A DNA stretch of 64,000 bases from Gimesia chilikensis (GCF_007744075.1 NZ_CP036266.1:8026564-8090563), one strand, 5' to 3'; positions 48,352-58,464 are shown, numbered from the stretch's first letter. The notes: generated from the sequence alone by a model not told the origin. Program-made: numbers and translations.

Positions 48352-49539
48352 ATGTCGAGCCCCCTCATTGTGCAGCAGTCGGAATTGGTCGCACTCTGTG
48401 ATCAGATTCAGGATGCGGGCATCGTTGCATTCGATACGGAATTCGTTTCCGAATTCACTTATCGCCCTGAACTTTCCCTGCTGCAGTTTTCCTTCGAAGG
48501 ACGCACGGTCGCCGTCGATCCCTACGAAGTAGATGATCTGACTCCCTGGTGGGACATCATGACCGACGATACCACCACGGTGGTCGTGCACGGCGGACGC
48601 GAAGAAGTTCGTTTCTGCCGCCACTTCTCCGGCAAGAAACCACAAAAGCTGATCGACCTGCAAATTGCCGAAGGGCTCCGCTCGCGAAGCTTTCCCATCT
48701 CCTATACCGCACTGGTCGCCCGTGTGCTGGGAGAGAAAGCGGGCAGTAAAGAGACCCGCACGGACTGGCGCCGCAGACCACTCACCGACCAGCAGATCAA
48801 ATACGCTCTCGACGACGTCAAATACGTCCTTCGTATCTGGAAGATCCAGGAAAAAGAATTAACGGACCTGGGCCGTCTCGAATGGGCCCAGGCGGAATTT
48901 CAACGGATGATCGATGAAGTCGATTCCGAATTCCACCGCGAAAACTGGCGCCGCGTTTCCGGGTTGCACAAACTGAAGCCGCGGGAACTGGCCATCGTCC
49001 GCGAACTCTTTGACTGGCGCGATGAAGTTGGCCAGGACAAGAACCAGCCGGTCCGTCGGATTCTCCGCGACGACCTGTTAATCGAACTGGCCAAACGCAA
49101 ACCCAAGACACCACAGGACCTGACCGCCACCCGCGATCTCAATCGCAAGAACATGTTCAAGCTTGCTCCCCAGGTCATTCAACGAATTGAGAAAGCCCTG
49201 CAGCTTCCCAATGACCAGCTTCCGCAATTGGAGGAAAATCCCAATACGCAGCAGAATCAGGATGAGCAGGTGATCGGTAAACTGCTGGGAATCGCCCTGG
49301 CAAACCGTTGTGCCGAGATGAATGTTTCCCAGACGCTGGTGGGAACGACATCCGATTTAAGGCACCTGGTCCGCTATCATGTGTATGGAGAGCAGAGCGA
49401 CGACAGGCCTCGCCTGATGACAGGCTGGCGGGCGGAAGTCTGCGGTGATCTGCTCACTGACGTATTGGACGGCAAGATCTCCATGCGTGTCGCCGATCCG
49501 GAATCGGATCATCCGCTGCATTTCGAAAGACTCAGCTAG
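48352..49539 (+). CDS. rnd: Ribonuclease D
   Basis: A 395-residue 3'-5' exoribonuclease of the DEDD group that trims tRNA and other small RNA 3' ends. ExoI is VAFDTEFVSE (Asp28, Glu30) and ExoIII is KYALDDVKYV (Tyr151, Asp155). The ExoII position reads VVHGGREEVRF, with Glu85 where most RNase D proteins have Asp. An HRDC domain follows (LHKLKPRELAIVRELFDWRD, LIELAKRKPKTPQDL), as in E. coli Rnd. The C-terminal 100 residues are a planctomycete-type extension. The start is ATG 48352. Confidence 0.92.
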   Translation: MSSPLIVQQSELVALCDQIQDAGIVAFDTEFVSEFTYRPELSLLQFSFEGRTVAVDPYEVDDLTPWWDIMTDDTTTVVVHGGREEVRFCRHFSGKKPQKLIDLQIAEGLRSRSFPISYTALVARVLGEKAGSKETRTDWRRRPLTDQQIKYALDDVKYVLRIWKIQEKELTDLGRLEWAQAEFQRMIDEVDSEFHRENWRRVSGLHKLKPRELAIVRELFDWRDEVGQDKNQPVRRILRDDLLIELAKRKPKTPQDLTATRDLNRKNMFKLAPQVIQRIEKALQLPNDQLPQLEENPNTQQNQDEQVIGKLLGIALANRCAEMNVSQTLVGTTSDLRHLVRYHVYGEQSDDRPRLMTGWRAEVCGDLLTDVLDGKISMRVADPESDHPLHFERLS

Positions 49540-49642
49540 GCACAATCAGCTCAAACCTGTACAATCGCCACGTTGTACCGGTGGTCTCCTCACTCTGCCG
49601 GTGGATCGTTTCATTCTACCAGGAACAGAGTCAGGAATGCCG

Positions 49643-50092
49643 ATGAAACTCCTTCGCATACTGCCCCTCATACTTATGCTGGCTTCGCCCCTCCTGGGAG
49701 CGGAACCCGCGCCGGAAGATGACTATCAGGCTGTCGCAGGAAAATGGGTCCGCAATGATCAGGCCGGCAATGGGTCTCCACTGCAGGTGGAACAGGAAAT
49801 CATCGGCAAGAAATCCATCGTGCGGGTATTTGACCTGAATGGCAAACTGATCCACGAGCACCAGGCGCAATTCCGCTTACAGCGGATGGAAGATGTCAAC
49901 GTCTTCGTTTATTTTGATCTGGAAGTGACCGCCGGTCCGAACAAAGGGAAACGGCAGCCCCAGCCACGATCATTCGCCTATCGCATCCGGAAGAATCAAT
50001 TCATCCAGGTGGAAGGACTTCTCAGAGAAGATCCCTCACCGGCCCGCATGCTGATCTGGCTCAAAAAAACGCCACCCCAACCGGACGTGTAA
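49643..50092 (+). CDS. Small exported hypothetical protein
   Basis: A 149-residue exported protein. The signal peptide is MKLLRILPLILMLASPLLGA, followed by EPAPEDDYQAVAGKWVRND. The mature part resembles small beta proteins (LQVEQEIIGKKSIVRVFDLN, VFVYFDLEVTAGPNKG). No family is recognised; TIGR03067-like stand-alone modules are a possible relative. AGGA is eight bases before ATG 49643; ATG 49637 is less well placed. It is convergent with the small lipoprotein gene. Confidence 0.72.
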   Translation: MKLLRILPLILMLASPLLGAEPAPEDDYQAVAGKWVRNDQAGNGSPLQVEQEIIGKKSIVRVFDLNGKLIHEHQAQFRLQRMEDVNVFVYFDLEVTAGPNKGKRQPQPRSFAYRIRKNQFIQVEGLLREDPSPARMLIWLKKTPPQPDV

Positions 50093-50110
50093 GAACGCGT
50101 CCGGCTGCGA

Positions 50111-50425
50111 TTACAGCGCGTTCATGATTTTTGTTGCCGCACTCTTCCGTTCGTCCGGTTTTGACGTGGTCATCAACTTCTGAAAATCCTGTTCGACCGC
50201 CTTCGCTTTTTCGGGCGCCTGCTGCTGGAGCAGTTCGTACTGAGACCGCAATAAGTCCAGACCGCTGCCCCCCTCACCAGTATCAACCACGACTTTCAGG
50301 TTATCCTTAAAGCCGCTGATAATCTCATCCGCGCTGGATGCCTGTGGTGTTTCTTCTCCGGAGCATCCACTGGCCAGAGGAGAGATCAGAAATAAACAGG
50401 CCAGAAGGGCAAATAAGGTTTTCAT
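50111..50425 (-). CDS. Small lipoprotein
   Basis: A 104-residue protein with a type II signal peptide: MKTLFALLACLFLISPLASGC, lipobox LASGC. The mature part is a short helical region (SADEIISGFKDNLKVVVDTG, LRSQYELLQQQAPEKAKAV). It is probably anchored to a membrane. No family is recognised. ATG 50425 gives the signal peptide; the frame opens 20 codons earlier. Confidence 0.75.
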   Translation of the reverse strand: MKTLFALLACLFLISPLASGCSGEETPQASSADEIISGFKDNLKVVVDTGEGGSGLDLLRSQYELLQQQAPEKAKAVEQDFQKLMTTSKPDERKSAATKIMNAL

Positions 50426-50494
50426 AGAGAACGCTTTCCAGTGATGAAGTTTCAGCTTTCGAACAGGCTCGAGTAAAACGGGCATCGGTACAGA

Positions 50495-51574
50495 TTAAAA
50501 TTCGCCCAGCACTCGACCATCGGCAATCCCGCCCAGGCTCTGCCAGGTCGTGTTGTCGATGTTATCGCTGACGAACCGGGTTGCCCCATCGCCCATCAGC
50601 ACGTGCACGCCACCCGTGTGCCGACTGCGTGCAGGAAAGAGGCCGGGGGCATCATTCGTTCCGCAGGAAACACAGGTAACGCAGTTGGGATAAGGTGAAT
50701 TCGGATTGAGCAGGGTATTGAACACGGTCAGTCCCCCGTTTCCATAAACCCAGTTCGATCCTGTGTCACCCCGGGGAGCCGTTGCAGCAGGCAGGGTACT
50801 GATCATGGCCTGGCATGAAGCTCCCCAGCCTTTGAGATCGGACAATGCAGGGAATGAACTCGCGGTGCTGCCACGACTGCCACCACGAACTGTGTCGCCA
50901 CGGTCAACCAGGGTGGTGCTGTTGTTGCCGTCACCCATCATAATCTCACTGGCAGCGATTGTATTTGAGCTGCCGTCGATGATATCACGCAGACGAACCG
51001 TCTTCCGGTAGTTAAACATACCCACCTGATGCTGCAGGTTCTGAGGTGACGTGTTCGTCGAAGGAGCAGATCCAAACCAGTAAACCGAAGGACCTGAACT
51101 GACCGCGTAACTGTTACCTGGTCCCAGACCATAGCCGCCGCCATTCAGAATTCGACGGGTATCCGAAGGACATAGAAACGCGGGAATCACAGCCCGCTTC
51201 GCGGTGTCATTCACACCCTGGTTGGGTGCCAGGGAAAAATTGAACTGGTTGTACAACGGTGCCTGATCCATGAACGGCAGGAGCATCGTCTGGGCAGAAA
51301 AAGAGAAGTAGGAATAGTTTCCATACCCATAAGTAGACGCATCATAGCGTTCGAAATTCCCACGTGGAAAAATCGAATGCGTGTCGTGGTAATTGTGCAT
51401 CGCCAGACCAAGCTGCTTCAGATTATTTTTACAGGCACTCCGCCGGGCCGCTTCACGCGCCTGCTGAACTGCCGGCAGCAACAGGGCAATCAAAATGGCA
51501 ATAATGGCAATCACAACCAGTAATTCGATGAGGGTAAAACCTCTGTTCTTTCGAGAGGGAAAGTGTACGTTCAT
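50495..51574 (-). CDS. DUF1559 domain protein with prepilin-type N-terminus
   Basis: A 359-residue paralogue of the protein at 10.6 kb. The pilin signal is [20 protein letters not shown], followed by [20 protein letters not shown], nearly identical at protein level in the first 60 residues. The C-terminus has the family H-X9-DG segment ([17 protein letters not shown]). Probably exported and assembled or anchored like a pseudopilin. ATG 51574 starts directly before the signal; the frame is open to 51667. It is encoded next to the small lipoprotein, in the same direction. Confidence 0.93.
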   Translation of the reverse strand: MNVHFPSRKNRGFTLIELLVVIAIIAILIALLLPAVQQAREAARRSACKNNLKQLGLAMHNYHDTHSIFPRGNFERYDASTYGYGNYSYFSFSAQTMLLPFMDQAPLYNQFNFSLAPNQGVNDTAKRAVIPAFLCPSDTRRILNGGGYGLGPGNSYAVSSGPSVYWFGSAPSTNTSPQNLQHQVGMFNYRKTVRLRDIIDGSSNTIAASEIMMGDGNNSTTLVDRGDTVRGGSRGSTASSFPALSDLKGWGASCQAMISTLPAATAPRGDTGSNWVYGNGGLTVFNTLLNPNSPYPNCVTCVSCGTNDAPGLFPARSRHTGGVHVLMGDGATRFVSDNIDNTTWQSLGGIADGRVLGEF

Positions 51575-51829
51575 GATAAATTGTCTCTCAATTGCAGGAT
51601 GGTAGGAATAACTCTGGCGGGAACTGGGGAGGGTTGCGGTGAATGACCGTGGTGTGAGAAAGTCCATTCACACCAGTATCGGAAGGAAAACTCGGTTATT
51701 CACCATTTGTCCACGCAGTGAATTGTAGCACTGGGGAAGACCGTTGAGAAGTAGGCGGATTCAAAAATGAGGTCTGTCTCCGGAACACTGACGCAGTCTG
51801 ATTTAGATCCCCAGCAGGACACTAAATTA

Positions 51830-52300
51830 TTAGCTTCCTTTATTAATCAGCTGCTCGGCCCTTTTCAGATTCTTGACAAACTTCACCTGATCTTGACTTG
51901 GTGTCGTTCTTGCTGAATCCAGCATTTTGGGTAACCAGTCTCTGCTTGCCCACAGCATATGCTGTAGATGCGGGTATTCCGAACAAGCAGTCTCACTCAG
52001 GTATTTGACAACCGGTTTCAATTCACCTTGGACCTGTTTTTTGAACTGTTCCCATTCTGCATCACTGGCCTGCAATTTTTGCAGGGCCAGAAATTTTTGA
52101 TATACCTCTTGCAGCTTTTTCAGCTCGGCTTTTCCATCGTGTTTACCATCTGTGTTGCTGAGTGAATCGGCCAGAGAAACAGAACTTGAGTGAAACATCA
52201 CTCCTGCGATTAAAATCAGGACCGCTCGCATCCCTGCGACACAGCGACGCGCTGCGGCTCCCAGCTGTGACTTTTGGGTTCTCTTGTCGCTGACGCGCAT
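51830..52300 (-). CDS. Secreted homologue of the C-terminal domain of the GYF protein
   Basis: A 156-residue exported protein. The signal segment is MRAVLILIAGVMFHSSSVSLA within a longer basic N-region; AGGA lies eight bases before ATG 52300. Residues about 62-155 align with the last 94 residues of the next gene at about 55 percent identity by hand (shared LALQ, QASDAEW, MLWA, RD, LP, MLD, ART, DQ, KF). It is thus a partial duplication product, changed from a membrane-tethered cytoplasmic domain to a secreted stand-alone copy. The domain is helical and of unknown function. Confidence 0.75.
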   Translation of the reverse strand: MRVSDKRTQKSQLGAAARRCVAGMRAVLILIAGVMFHSSSVSLADSLSNTDGKHDGKAELKKLQEVYQKFLALQKLQASDAEWEQFKKQVQGELKPVVKYLSETACSEYPHLQHMLWASRDWLPKMLDSARTTPSQDQVKFVKNLKRAEQLINKGS

Positions 52301-52336
52301 GGTCGTGTTCCTGATTCAGTAATTTAAATAGCGAAC

Positions 52337-53857
52337 TCATTCATTAATAATGCGTTCTGCCTCTTTGAGATGCTTCTCAAATTTTTCCTGGTCGGGGCTT
52401 GGTTCGGTGCGTGCATTGTCCAGCATCCCAGGCAGATAATCGCGGCCCGCCCAGAGCATCTGCTGGAGCTGAGGGCGATCAGAACCGGCACTCGATTCGA
52501 GCTCTTTGATCAGGGGGTCCATCTCTGATTTGACCTTGTTCTTGAAACTGGACCACTCGGCATCGCTGGCCTGCTTCTGTTGCAGTGCCAGAAATTCCTG
52601 GTGGATCGCTTTGAACTTGGCCAGTTCAGCATCTCCGCCGGGGGCAAACAGGTCTCCCAGTGGGACGAAGTACAGAATTGCAGCCAAGACGATCGCTCCG
52701 CCTACACCTCCCAGAATTTTGGGATCCATCATAGGCCCCAGCGCCTCGAATGGATTGGAACGGGCGACTTTGATCTGCGGCTTGGCGGGACGGGACGGCG
52801 GAGGAGTGGCAGCCATCGGAACTGGAGAGGCAGCTGGACTACTGGCCGGCGGTGGAACAGCAGCTGCGGGAGTTGCCGCAGCGGTCGTCGCCTCAGCGCT
52901 CTCCGTTTCCGCGGGAGCTGCTGCTTCCTCTTTCTTCGGCTCGGGCTTTTTCAACTGTAACGCTTCAATCTGCCAGGCTTCAAACCACTCCCCTTTTCTA
53001 CCCAGCTTGAGCAAATCGGTGGGTTCGACACGCTGCTGCTCCGCCCACATTTTGATTTTGTGTGCTTCGATTGGACCGTAACCCATGCCTCCCAGTTTGC
53101 AGTACCATTTCTGACGGGACCGCAACTTCAGGATCGGTGGCTTGGGTGGCTCTGCTGCTTTCTTCTCTTCTTCTTTTGCTTGCTTTTTCTTGCTTTTCTT
53201 TTTCCTGGATGATTCAGAAACTTCCGCTTCTGCCTCTTCGGTCTCCGTTTCGCCGGACGTCGGTACGATCTGGTCTGCATCCATATCTTCCGCATCAATG
53301 ACGTCCAGGTCACTTCCCGATGAACTTAAGAAGACCACCGTTCGCGCAGGAACCCACTCCGGTTCTGCAGATGACTTCACCTCATCGTTGGGTGCCAGTT
53401 CGCCATCAAACAGCATCTGCATCAGATCTTCGGCTGACATCGGCCCGAGTTCATGATTCAGCACCCGGCAGTACCACTGCACTTTCTGATGCTTGCTCCG
53501 CACCGCTTCCAAAGTGGCAAAGCGGGGGAGTTGAGATTCGAGCTCGGAAGAAAGCTTATCTTCCTCTTCGACGATTGAGAAACCTTCCATGGAGGGCAAG
53601 TTCGCATTCTCTTCCATCCCGAACGAAGAGTCCACGATCGAAAAATCGTCCAGAGAGAGTTCGGTCTCCCCTGACTCGCGTGCGTCGAACAACCCTCCAA
53701 TGTCTGCTGCGGGAAACCAGTTCCCGCCCTCACCAACTCTGACCTCCATTTGTGGCGTCAGCTTTCTTGCATGAGCCATGGAAAACAGCTCTTCGAAAGA
53801 GATGGGACCAGATGTTGTTTCTTCTGACTGCCTGTAATACCAGCTGTCCTGTGCCAT
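52337..53857 (-). CDS. Membrane protein with three GYF-like domains
   Basis: A 506-residue protein. Three GYF_2/DUF4339-like units bind proline-rich segments in other proteins: WYYRQSEETTSGPISFEELF (1-58), WYCRVLNHELGPMSAEDLMQ (about 124-178) and WYCKLGGMGYGPIEAHKIKM (about 250-300). Linkers are acidic or rich in Lys/Glu (SRKKKSKKKQAKEEEKKAAE) and Pro/Ala. A single helix (LGGVGGAIVLAAILYFVPLG, about 385-405) anchors it. The last 90 residues form the helical domain shared with the downstream secreted gene. It is probably an adaptor at the membrane. The start is ATG 53857. Confidence 0.85.
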   Translation of the reverse strand: MAQDSWYYRQSEETTSGPISFEELFSMAHARKLTPQMEVRVGEGGNWFPAADIGGLFDARESGETELSLDDFSIVDSSFGMEENANLPSMEGFSIVEEEDKLSSELESQLPRFATLEAVRSKHQKVQWYCRVLNHELGPMSAEDLMQMLFDGELAPNDEVKSSAEPEWVPARTVVFLSSSGSDLDVIDAEDMDADQIVPTSGETETEEAEAEVSESSRKKKSKKKQAKEEEKKAAEPPKPPILKLRSRQKWYCKLGGMGYGPIEAHKIKMWAEQQRVEPTDLLKLGRKGEWFEAWQIEALQLKKPEPKKEEAAAPAETESAEATTAAATPAAAVPPPASSPAASPVPMAATPPPSRPAKPQIKVARSNPFEALGPMMDPKILGGVGGAIVLAAILYFVPLGDLFAPGGDAELAKFKAIHQEFLALQQKQASDAEWSSFKNKVKSEMDPLIKELESSAGSDRPQLQQMLWAGRDYLPGMLDNARTEPSPDQEKFEKHLKEAERIINE

Positions 53858-54143
53858 TTTTTATCTAACAATCTGTGACAGATCTAAAGTGAATTTGTGC
53901 CTGAGTCTCTGGAACTGCGCGCACAAGGCCCGTGCTCTAGTTGCCTATTTTAATGGGCAGGGTAGGGCGCATATCTACGATTTTCGCCTTGTTTTTTCGA
54001 AAAACCGACAAAAACAAAGGGGCGCGCGCAGTTCCACCACCTGGAAGTGAGGCGTTTCGACCACCCGCTACCGGAATCGTTACGATTGGCCCCTCCAGCG
54101 GTTAGCAGACGCTCAGACATGCCAGATGTCAGACGCAACTGCT

Positions 54144-56033
54144 TCAGGCAGCAGCAGTTTTCTGCTTTCGCAGCAACAGCCCCATAAAGAAGACAAACAG
54201 GGCACTAAAGCAGCAGAAGCCCGCAAACCAGTCACCGTATTTCGTGTACAGGCTGGTCCGGTTATCCAGGGGAACCGTATCGATGACAACCGCATTCATC
54301 GATTTGTTCCACCGCCCGGTCTTCGGATTCACAAACGATTTCCGCCCCTGATTGTCACCATCAATGAAGACATCGGGCTCAACAATCATGCCGTCACCAT
54401 CGATGACAGCCGAGATCCCTGTATTCACGGCACGTACCATCGGCGTCCGGTTCTCCACGCAGCGGAACGAAGCGGTAATCAGGTGCTGATCCAGCTCACT
54501 GGAGCCATGGAACCAGCCGTCATTGGTCAGGTTGACAAGGCAGTCGATCGGGGCCGAGGGTGACTCTGCCGTCGATGACTGATTCATTACCGAGCGAACC
54601 AGCTGGGGAACGGTATCTTCAAAACAGATCACCGGGGCGAAGTTCCAGTCCTGGTATTCAAAGTTCGCCGCGTGCTTCCCAGGTTGAATCCCGAAGGAGG
54701 CCCCATAGGGAGTGAAGACCTGCAGGAAGGGCAGGGTGTCGCGTAAGGGGAGATACTCGCCGAACGGAACCCGGTGAATTTTGTCGTAGCGGGAGGTAAT
54801 CCCGACATCCGGCCGCACGAAGACAGCAGAGTTATATTGCTCCACGCGCTTGTCTCCGGCAGAGACCGTATCGAGTCCAATCACCAAAGCGGCGTTCGCT
54901 TCCTGGCTCATATTCGTCAGTGTTTTGTGAACCGAAGGTTCGTTCCATTTCTTCAGCGGAATTTCCGGTGCGATCGCCTGAAGTTGCTCGTTGGTTTTTC
55001 CGTTGCGATCTACCAGCGGCCAGCGGAACATCGTCTCCGGCCAGACTACCAGATCGGGCTGATGCCGGACAGCGGCGCCCATCAACACCAGATGTTTCAG
55101 GTAGATTGACCGCCACTGATTCTGATCGTGTTTGACTGACGTCGGGAAATTACCCTGAATCAGCGCGATACGGGGGCCATCTTTAAACTCAGCCTGCCCG
55201 CGACGCAGATAGCCATAGCCCAGTACCGACAGAAACAGGGCCAGACAGACCGCGGTCTGAACCAGCTGCTTGCGACCAATCTGATCCAGGTTCTGTTCTT
55301 CCGGTGTCAGATTGGTCGGAAAGAGTTGAAGCCGCTTCATCAGTGACATCGGCAGCAGATCGGTAAAACAGGCAGCCAGCATCACCACAACAAAGCTGAC
55401 ACCGTAGGCTCCCGTAATATCACTGATCTGAATCAGCTCGGTCCACCGGTATTGCGTATGGCCAATGTAGTACCAGGAGAACCCGGTCAACAGGTAAGCC
55501 CGCATGTATTCCAGACCCACCCACATCACGGGTGCGGCCAGTGGCAACGGAATACGGAACCGATGCACGGAAATGCGGCTCAGAAAGACGAAGGTCGGAA
55601 AGTACAATGCGAAGTAACACGCGAGTGCGATCCAGGCGATATACATACTGGGATCACCGAGTCGCATCCACTGCAGCGTGGGAACAGTAAACAGCAGTCC
55701 GCCAAAAAGGGTGGCGGTATACATCAATCTGGTTGCGCGGGGAATGCGAACCAATAACAGCAGCGGAATCAGGCAGACCCAGCCCAGCGGTCCGAAGTCA
55801 ACGGGAGTGAAGCTGGCCCACATCAGCACCGCCGTCAATCCCGACAACGTCCAGGCTCCCCAGGTGGGAGCAGGCGAAGTCCGCGCGGTATTGATGATCC
55901 GCTGAATGTCCTGCCCCAGGGCATGATCGGGGGTGGATTCAGGTTGGGAGGATTGAGCATCAGACACGGACTGTGGTTCCATTTCAGGAAGGTCAGAGGG
56001 ATTTGGTTCGGTAGAAATTGTGGTCGAGGTCAT
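54144..56033 (-). CDS. lnt: Apolipoprotein N-acyltransferase
   Basis: A 629-residue inner-membrane enzyme that adds the third acyl chain to lipoproteins. The membrane part (SGLTAVLMWASFTPVDFGPL, VWVGLEYMRAYLLTGFSWYY in part) is followed by the CN-hydrolase domain. Its catalytic triad Glu-Lys-Cys is in VVWPETMF, DKIHRVPFGEYLP and VICFEDTVP. The N-terminal Ser/Pro/Glu-rich tail of about 50 residues is unusual. ATG 56033 is preferred because AAGGA is eight bases upstream; 56042 and 56111 are possible. It processes lipoproteins such as those at 9.3 and 60.5 kb. Confidence 0.95.
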   Translation of the reverse strand: MTSTTISTEPNPSDLPEMEPQSVSDAQSSQPESTPDHALGQDIQRIINTARTSPAPTWGAWTLSGLTAVLMWASFTPVDFGPLGWVCLIPLLLLVRIPRATRLMYTATLFGGLLFTVPTLQWMRLGDPSMYIAWIALACYFALYFPTFVFLSRISVHRFRIPLPLAAPVMWVGLEYMRAYLLTGFSWYYIGHTQYRWTELIQISDITGAYGVSFVVVMLAACFTDLLPMSLMKRLQLFPTNLTPEEQNLDQIGRKQLVQTAVCLALFLSVLGYGYLRRGQAEFKDGPRIALIQGNFPTSVKHDQNQWRSIYLKHLVLMGAAVRHQPDLVVWPETMFRWPLVDRNGKTNEQLQAIAPEIPLKKWNEPSVHKTLTNMSQEANAALVIGLDTVSAGDKRVEQYNSAVFVRPDVGITSRYDKIHRVPFGEYLPLRDTLPFLQVFTPYGASFGIQPGKHAANFEYQDWNFAPVICFEDTVPQLVRSVMNQSSTAESPSAPIDCLVNLTNDGWFHGSSELDQHLITASFRCVENRTPMVRAVNTGISAVIDGDGMIVEPDVFIDGDNQGRKSFVNPKTGRWNKSMNAVVIDTVPLDNRTSLYTKYGDWFAGFCCFSALFVFFMGLLLRKQKTAAA

Positions 56034-56258
56034 GAGTTCCATCCTTGGTTTTCGATCTCGCAGAGAAACGCTGACTGAGCGATTTCCTGAACGTGAAACG
56101 TCCTGTCCCACGGAAACCGGTCATTCTTCTTACGTCGCTTTAACGCTTCTCAATGGGGCCAATCCAGTCAGCGGTCCCCATTTTTATGTCTGATTCTGGT
56201 GTTTTTTACTGAAATCAGGCTTTCAGGAGTAGATCAATCAGGGGAGAAACTCACTCTA

Positions 56259-57473
56259 CTACCATAAAAATGTGTCAATTAAGAACCCGCTCTGATACAG
56301 CTGATTGCCCGTAGAGAACAGCGCTACTGCATTTGCGGCCACTGTTGCATGCAAATCTGCAGAACCCATTGATTTCAAAGGAGTTACAGACGCAGCCCCC
56401 TCTGACCACTCGACGCGAGCGGGTTGATAAGTGGGGCGATCCCCTCGCGAGTGAAAGTCCGCCGTCAGCCGTGCTCTCAATGTCCGGGGCATCGGATGGG
56501 GATCTCCGAGGAACTGTCGCAACGCGGAGCGCACAAAAAGTTCGAAACAGACCATACTGCTCACCGGGTTCCCAGGCAAACCGAAAATGTAGCAGGGCGA
56601 ACCAGTCTCACGCTCCAGAATCCCAAACCAGAGCGGCTTGCCCGGCTTCAGATTCACCTTGTGAAATACCTGTTTCACGCCGGCTGCTTCCAACTCCGAG
56701 GGGACCAGGTCCAGTTCCCCGGCAGAAACACCACCGGAGAGCAGCAGAAAGTCGCTCTCGAGACCTTCCCGGATTTTCTCGCGTAGATGGGTGCGTTCGT
56801 CGCGGGCGATTCCCAGTGGTACAGGTCGGGCATCGGCTTGCAGGATCTGGGAATGCAGCATGACTTCATTCGAATTACGAATCTGTCCCGCCTGGGGACG
56901 CTCTTCCGGGGGCACCAGCTCATCGCCGGTCGCCAGAATCGCTACCGATGGTCGCATGCGGACCGAAATCCGGGGACTGCCGGTCTCGGCCAACGCGCCG
57001 ATCTCCTGGGCGCGAAGATACGCGCCCGCTTTGACCACGGTCGCCCCTGCCTCCAGCACCGAAGCCCGGTAAAGCATATTCTTACCCGGTTCGACGGGCG
57101 TCGTTTTAAGCCGCACCGTCTGCTCGGATTCGTTGATCTCACAATGTTCGATCTGAATCACAGCATCCGCACCTTCCGGCAACGGGGCGCCGGTCATGAT
57201 CTGCGACGTCTGTCCCGCCTCCAGTGACCGACTCGGCACCGAACCGGCGTAGATGACTTCCTGAATCTGCAGGGTCCCGGTTCCGTCAGGCACGTCGCAA
57301 CTGCGAACGGCAAAGCCATCCATCAGTGCCTTATCGAACGGGGGAATATTGACATCACTGACGGCATCTTCCGCCAGCACACCATGCGTGGCTTCAAACA
57401 ATGAGCAACGTTGGGGAGTCGTGGGTCGGACTGTTTTGAGAATCTGATCGAATGCTTGCTGGACAGACAGCAT
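56259..57473 (-). CDS. moeA: Molybdopterin molybdotransferase
   Basis: A 404-residue enzyme that inserts molybdate into adenylated molybdopterin. Conserved parts include PPFDKALMDGFAVRS, PLPEGADAVIQIEHC, RPSVAILATGDELVPPEERP, FLLLSGGVSAGELDLVPSEL and YIFGLPGNPVSSMVCF. Length is normal. GGGAGG lies eight bases before ATG 57473. It follows the amidotransferase gene after 22 bases, so the two are probably cotranscribed although their pathways differ. Confidence 0.95.
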   Translation of the reverse strand: MLSVQQAFDQILKTVRPTTPQRCSLFEATHGVLAEDAVSDVNIPPFDKALMDGFAVRSCDVPDGTGTLQIQEVIYAGSVPSRSLEAGQTSQIMTGAPLPEGADAVIQIEHCEINESEQTVRLKTTPVEPGKNMLYRASVLEAGATVVKAGAYLRAQEIGALAETGSPRISVRMRPSVAILATGDELVPPEERPQAGQIRNSNEVMLHSQILQADARPVPLGIARDERTHLREKIREGLESDFLLLSGGVSAGELDLVPSELEAAGVKQVFHKVNLKPGKPLWFGILERETGSPCYIFGLPGNPVSSMVCFELFVRSALRQFLGDPHPMPRTLRARLTADFHSRGDRPTYQPARVEWSEGAASVTPLKSMGSADLHATVAANAVALFSTGNQLYQSGFLIDTFLW

Positions 57474-57495
57474 CTGGAACGCCTCCCTCTCTGGA

Positions 57496-58101
57496 TCAAA
57501 CGCTGGTGAGTTCTTCCGCGGGCAACTGCAGGAAGTTTTTCAGTAGAGTGATTCCTTCGTGCGTCAGAAAACTTTCCGGATGGAACTGCACGCCATGGAC
57601 CGCGAATTTCCGATGTCGGAGCCCCATGACCTCTTTTGGCTGTCCCTCTTCTTCGACCCAGGCACAAACTTCCAGCTCCTCAGGGCAGGTTTCCTCGGGA
57701 ACAATCAGGCTGTGATAGCGGGTCGCCTGAAATGGGGAAGTCAGGTTCTGAAACACGCCTTTGCCGTCATGATATACCTCAGAGACTTTTCCGTGCATCA
57801 GGCGCTGAGCACGAACCACTTTCGCACCAAAGACTTCTGCGATGCACTGATGCCCCAGACAGACACCCAGGATGGGAACTTTCCCCGCGAAATGTGCAAT
57901 GATCTCTTTCGAAAGACCTGCTTCACCCGGAGTACAGGGACCGGGAGAGATAATGATTTTCTCAGGGGCTAACCGCTCGATCTCCTCAATCGAAGTCTGA
58001 TCGTTGCGGGCCACTTCAATCTGAAGTGTCGGATCAATTTCCCCAAACCGTTGAACAAGGTTATAGGTAAAGGAATCATAGTTATCGAGAACGAAAATCA
58101 C
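57496..58101 (-). CDS. Anthranilate/aminodeoxychorismate synthase component II (glutamine amidotransferase)
   Basis: A 201-residue class I glutamine amidotransferase of the TrpG/PabA group, which supplies ammonia for anthranilate or aminodeoxychorismate. Nucleophile Cys is in PILGVCLGHQCIAEVFG, and the His/Glu pair in VHGVQFHPESFLT. The N-terminus VLDNYDSFTYNLVQ is typical. GTG 58101 is the start. The partner synthase subunit (TrpE/PabB) is not beside it, so trpG and pabA cannot be told apart. Confidence 0.93.
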   Translation of the reverse strand: MIFVLDNYDSFTYNLVQRFGEIDPTLQIEVARNDQTSIEEIERLAPEKIIISPGPCTPGEAGLSKEIIAHFAGKVPILGVCLGHQCIAEVFGAKVVRAQRLMHGKVSEVYHDGKGVFQNLTSPFQATRYHSLIVPEETCPEELEVCAWVEEEGQPKEVMGLRHRKFAVHGVQFHPESFLTHEGITLLKNFLQLPAEELTSV

Positions 58102-58464
58102 GTGTCACCCTGCAGCAGATCAAGTTAAGTAATGTGTATTGGGAATAACAAATCATAGACAACAGACGGCCGAAAAGCGACTGGCCTGGAGTAATTCCTA
58201 TCCTTCACGGCCGATCTGGAGCCGCGAATTCCGACTGACCGTCACACGTACATCCATCGGCAAATCAACCAGCGGCGCCTGTCCTCTCTGACTGATAAGA
58301 CAACGTATTAACTGGTTTGTTCTTAAGAATATTGGTGTTGACCAGAAATGGCAATAATTGTTATGAATCCCTGCCTTTCCGGAAGGATCCGGATCACAAA
58401 TGCTTAAATGTACACATTTCGCTCGCATTAAACCGGCGGAAACCTGTAAATACAGGGGTTAAGG
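58102..58464. other. Intergenic region of 363 bases with a probable promoter
   Basis: Divergent region between the amidotransferase and the nucleotide-sugar dehydratase. No gene is accepted; a 76-codon minus frame at 58198-58428 lacks a motif. The right half holds a probable promoter for the dehydratase (58339-58367). Confidence 0.5.
58339..58367 (+). promoter_or_regulatory. Probable promoter of the dehydratase gene
   Basis: TTGACC (58339-58344), a 17-base spacer and TTATGA (58362-58367) resemble a sigma-70 promoter with a weak -10, about 100 bases before the start codon. Confidence 0.35.
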
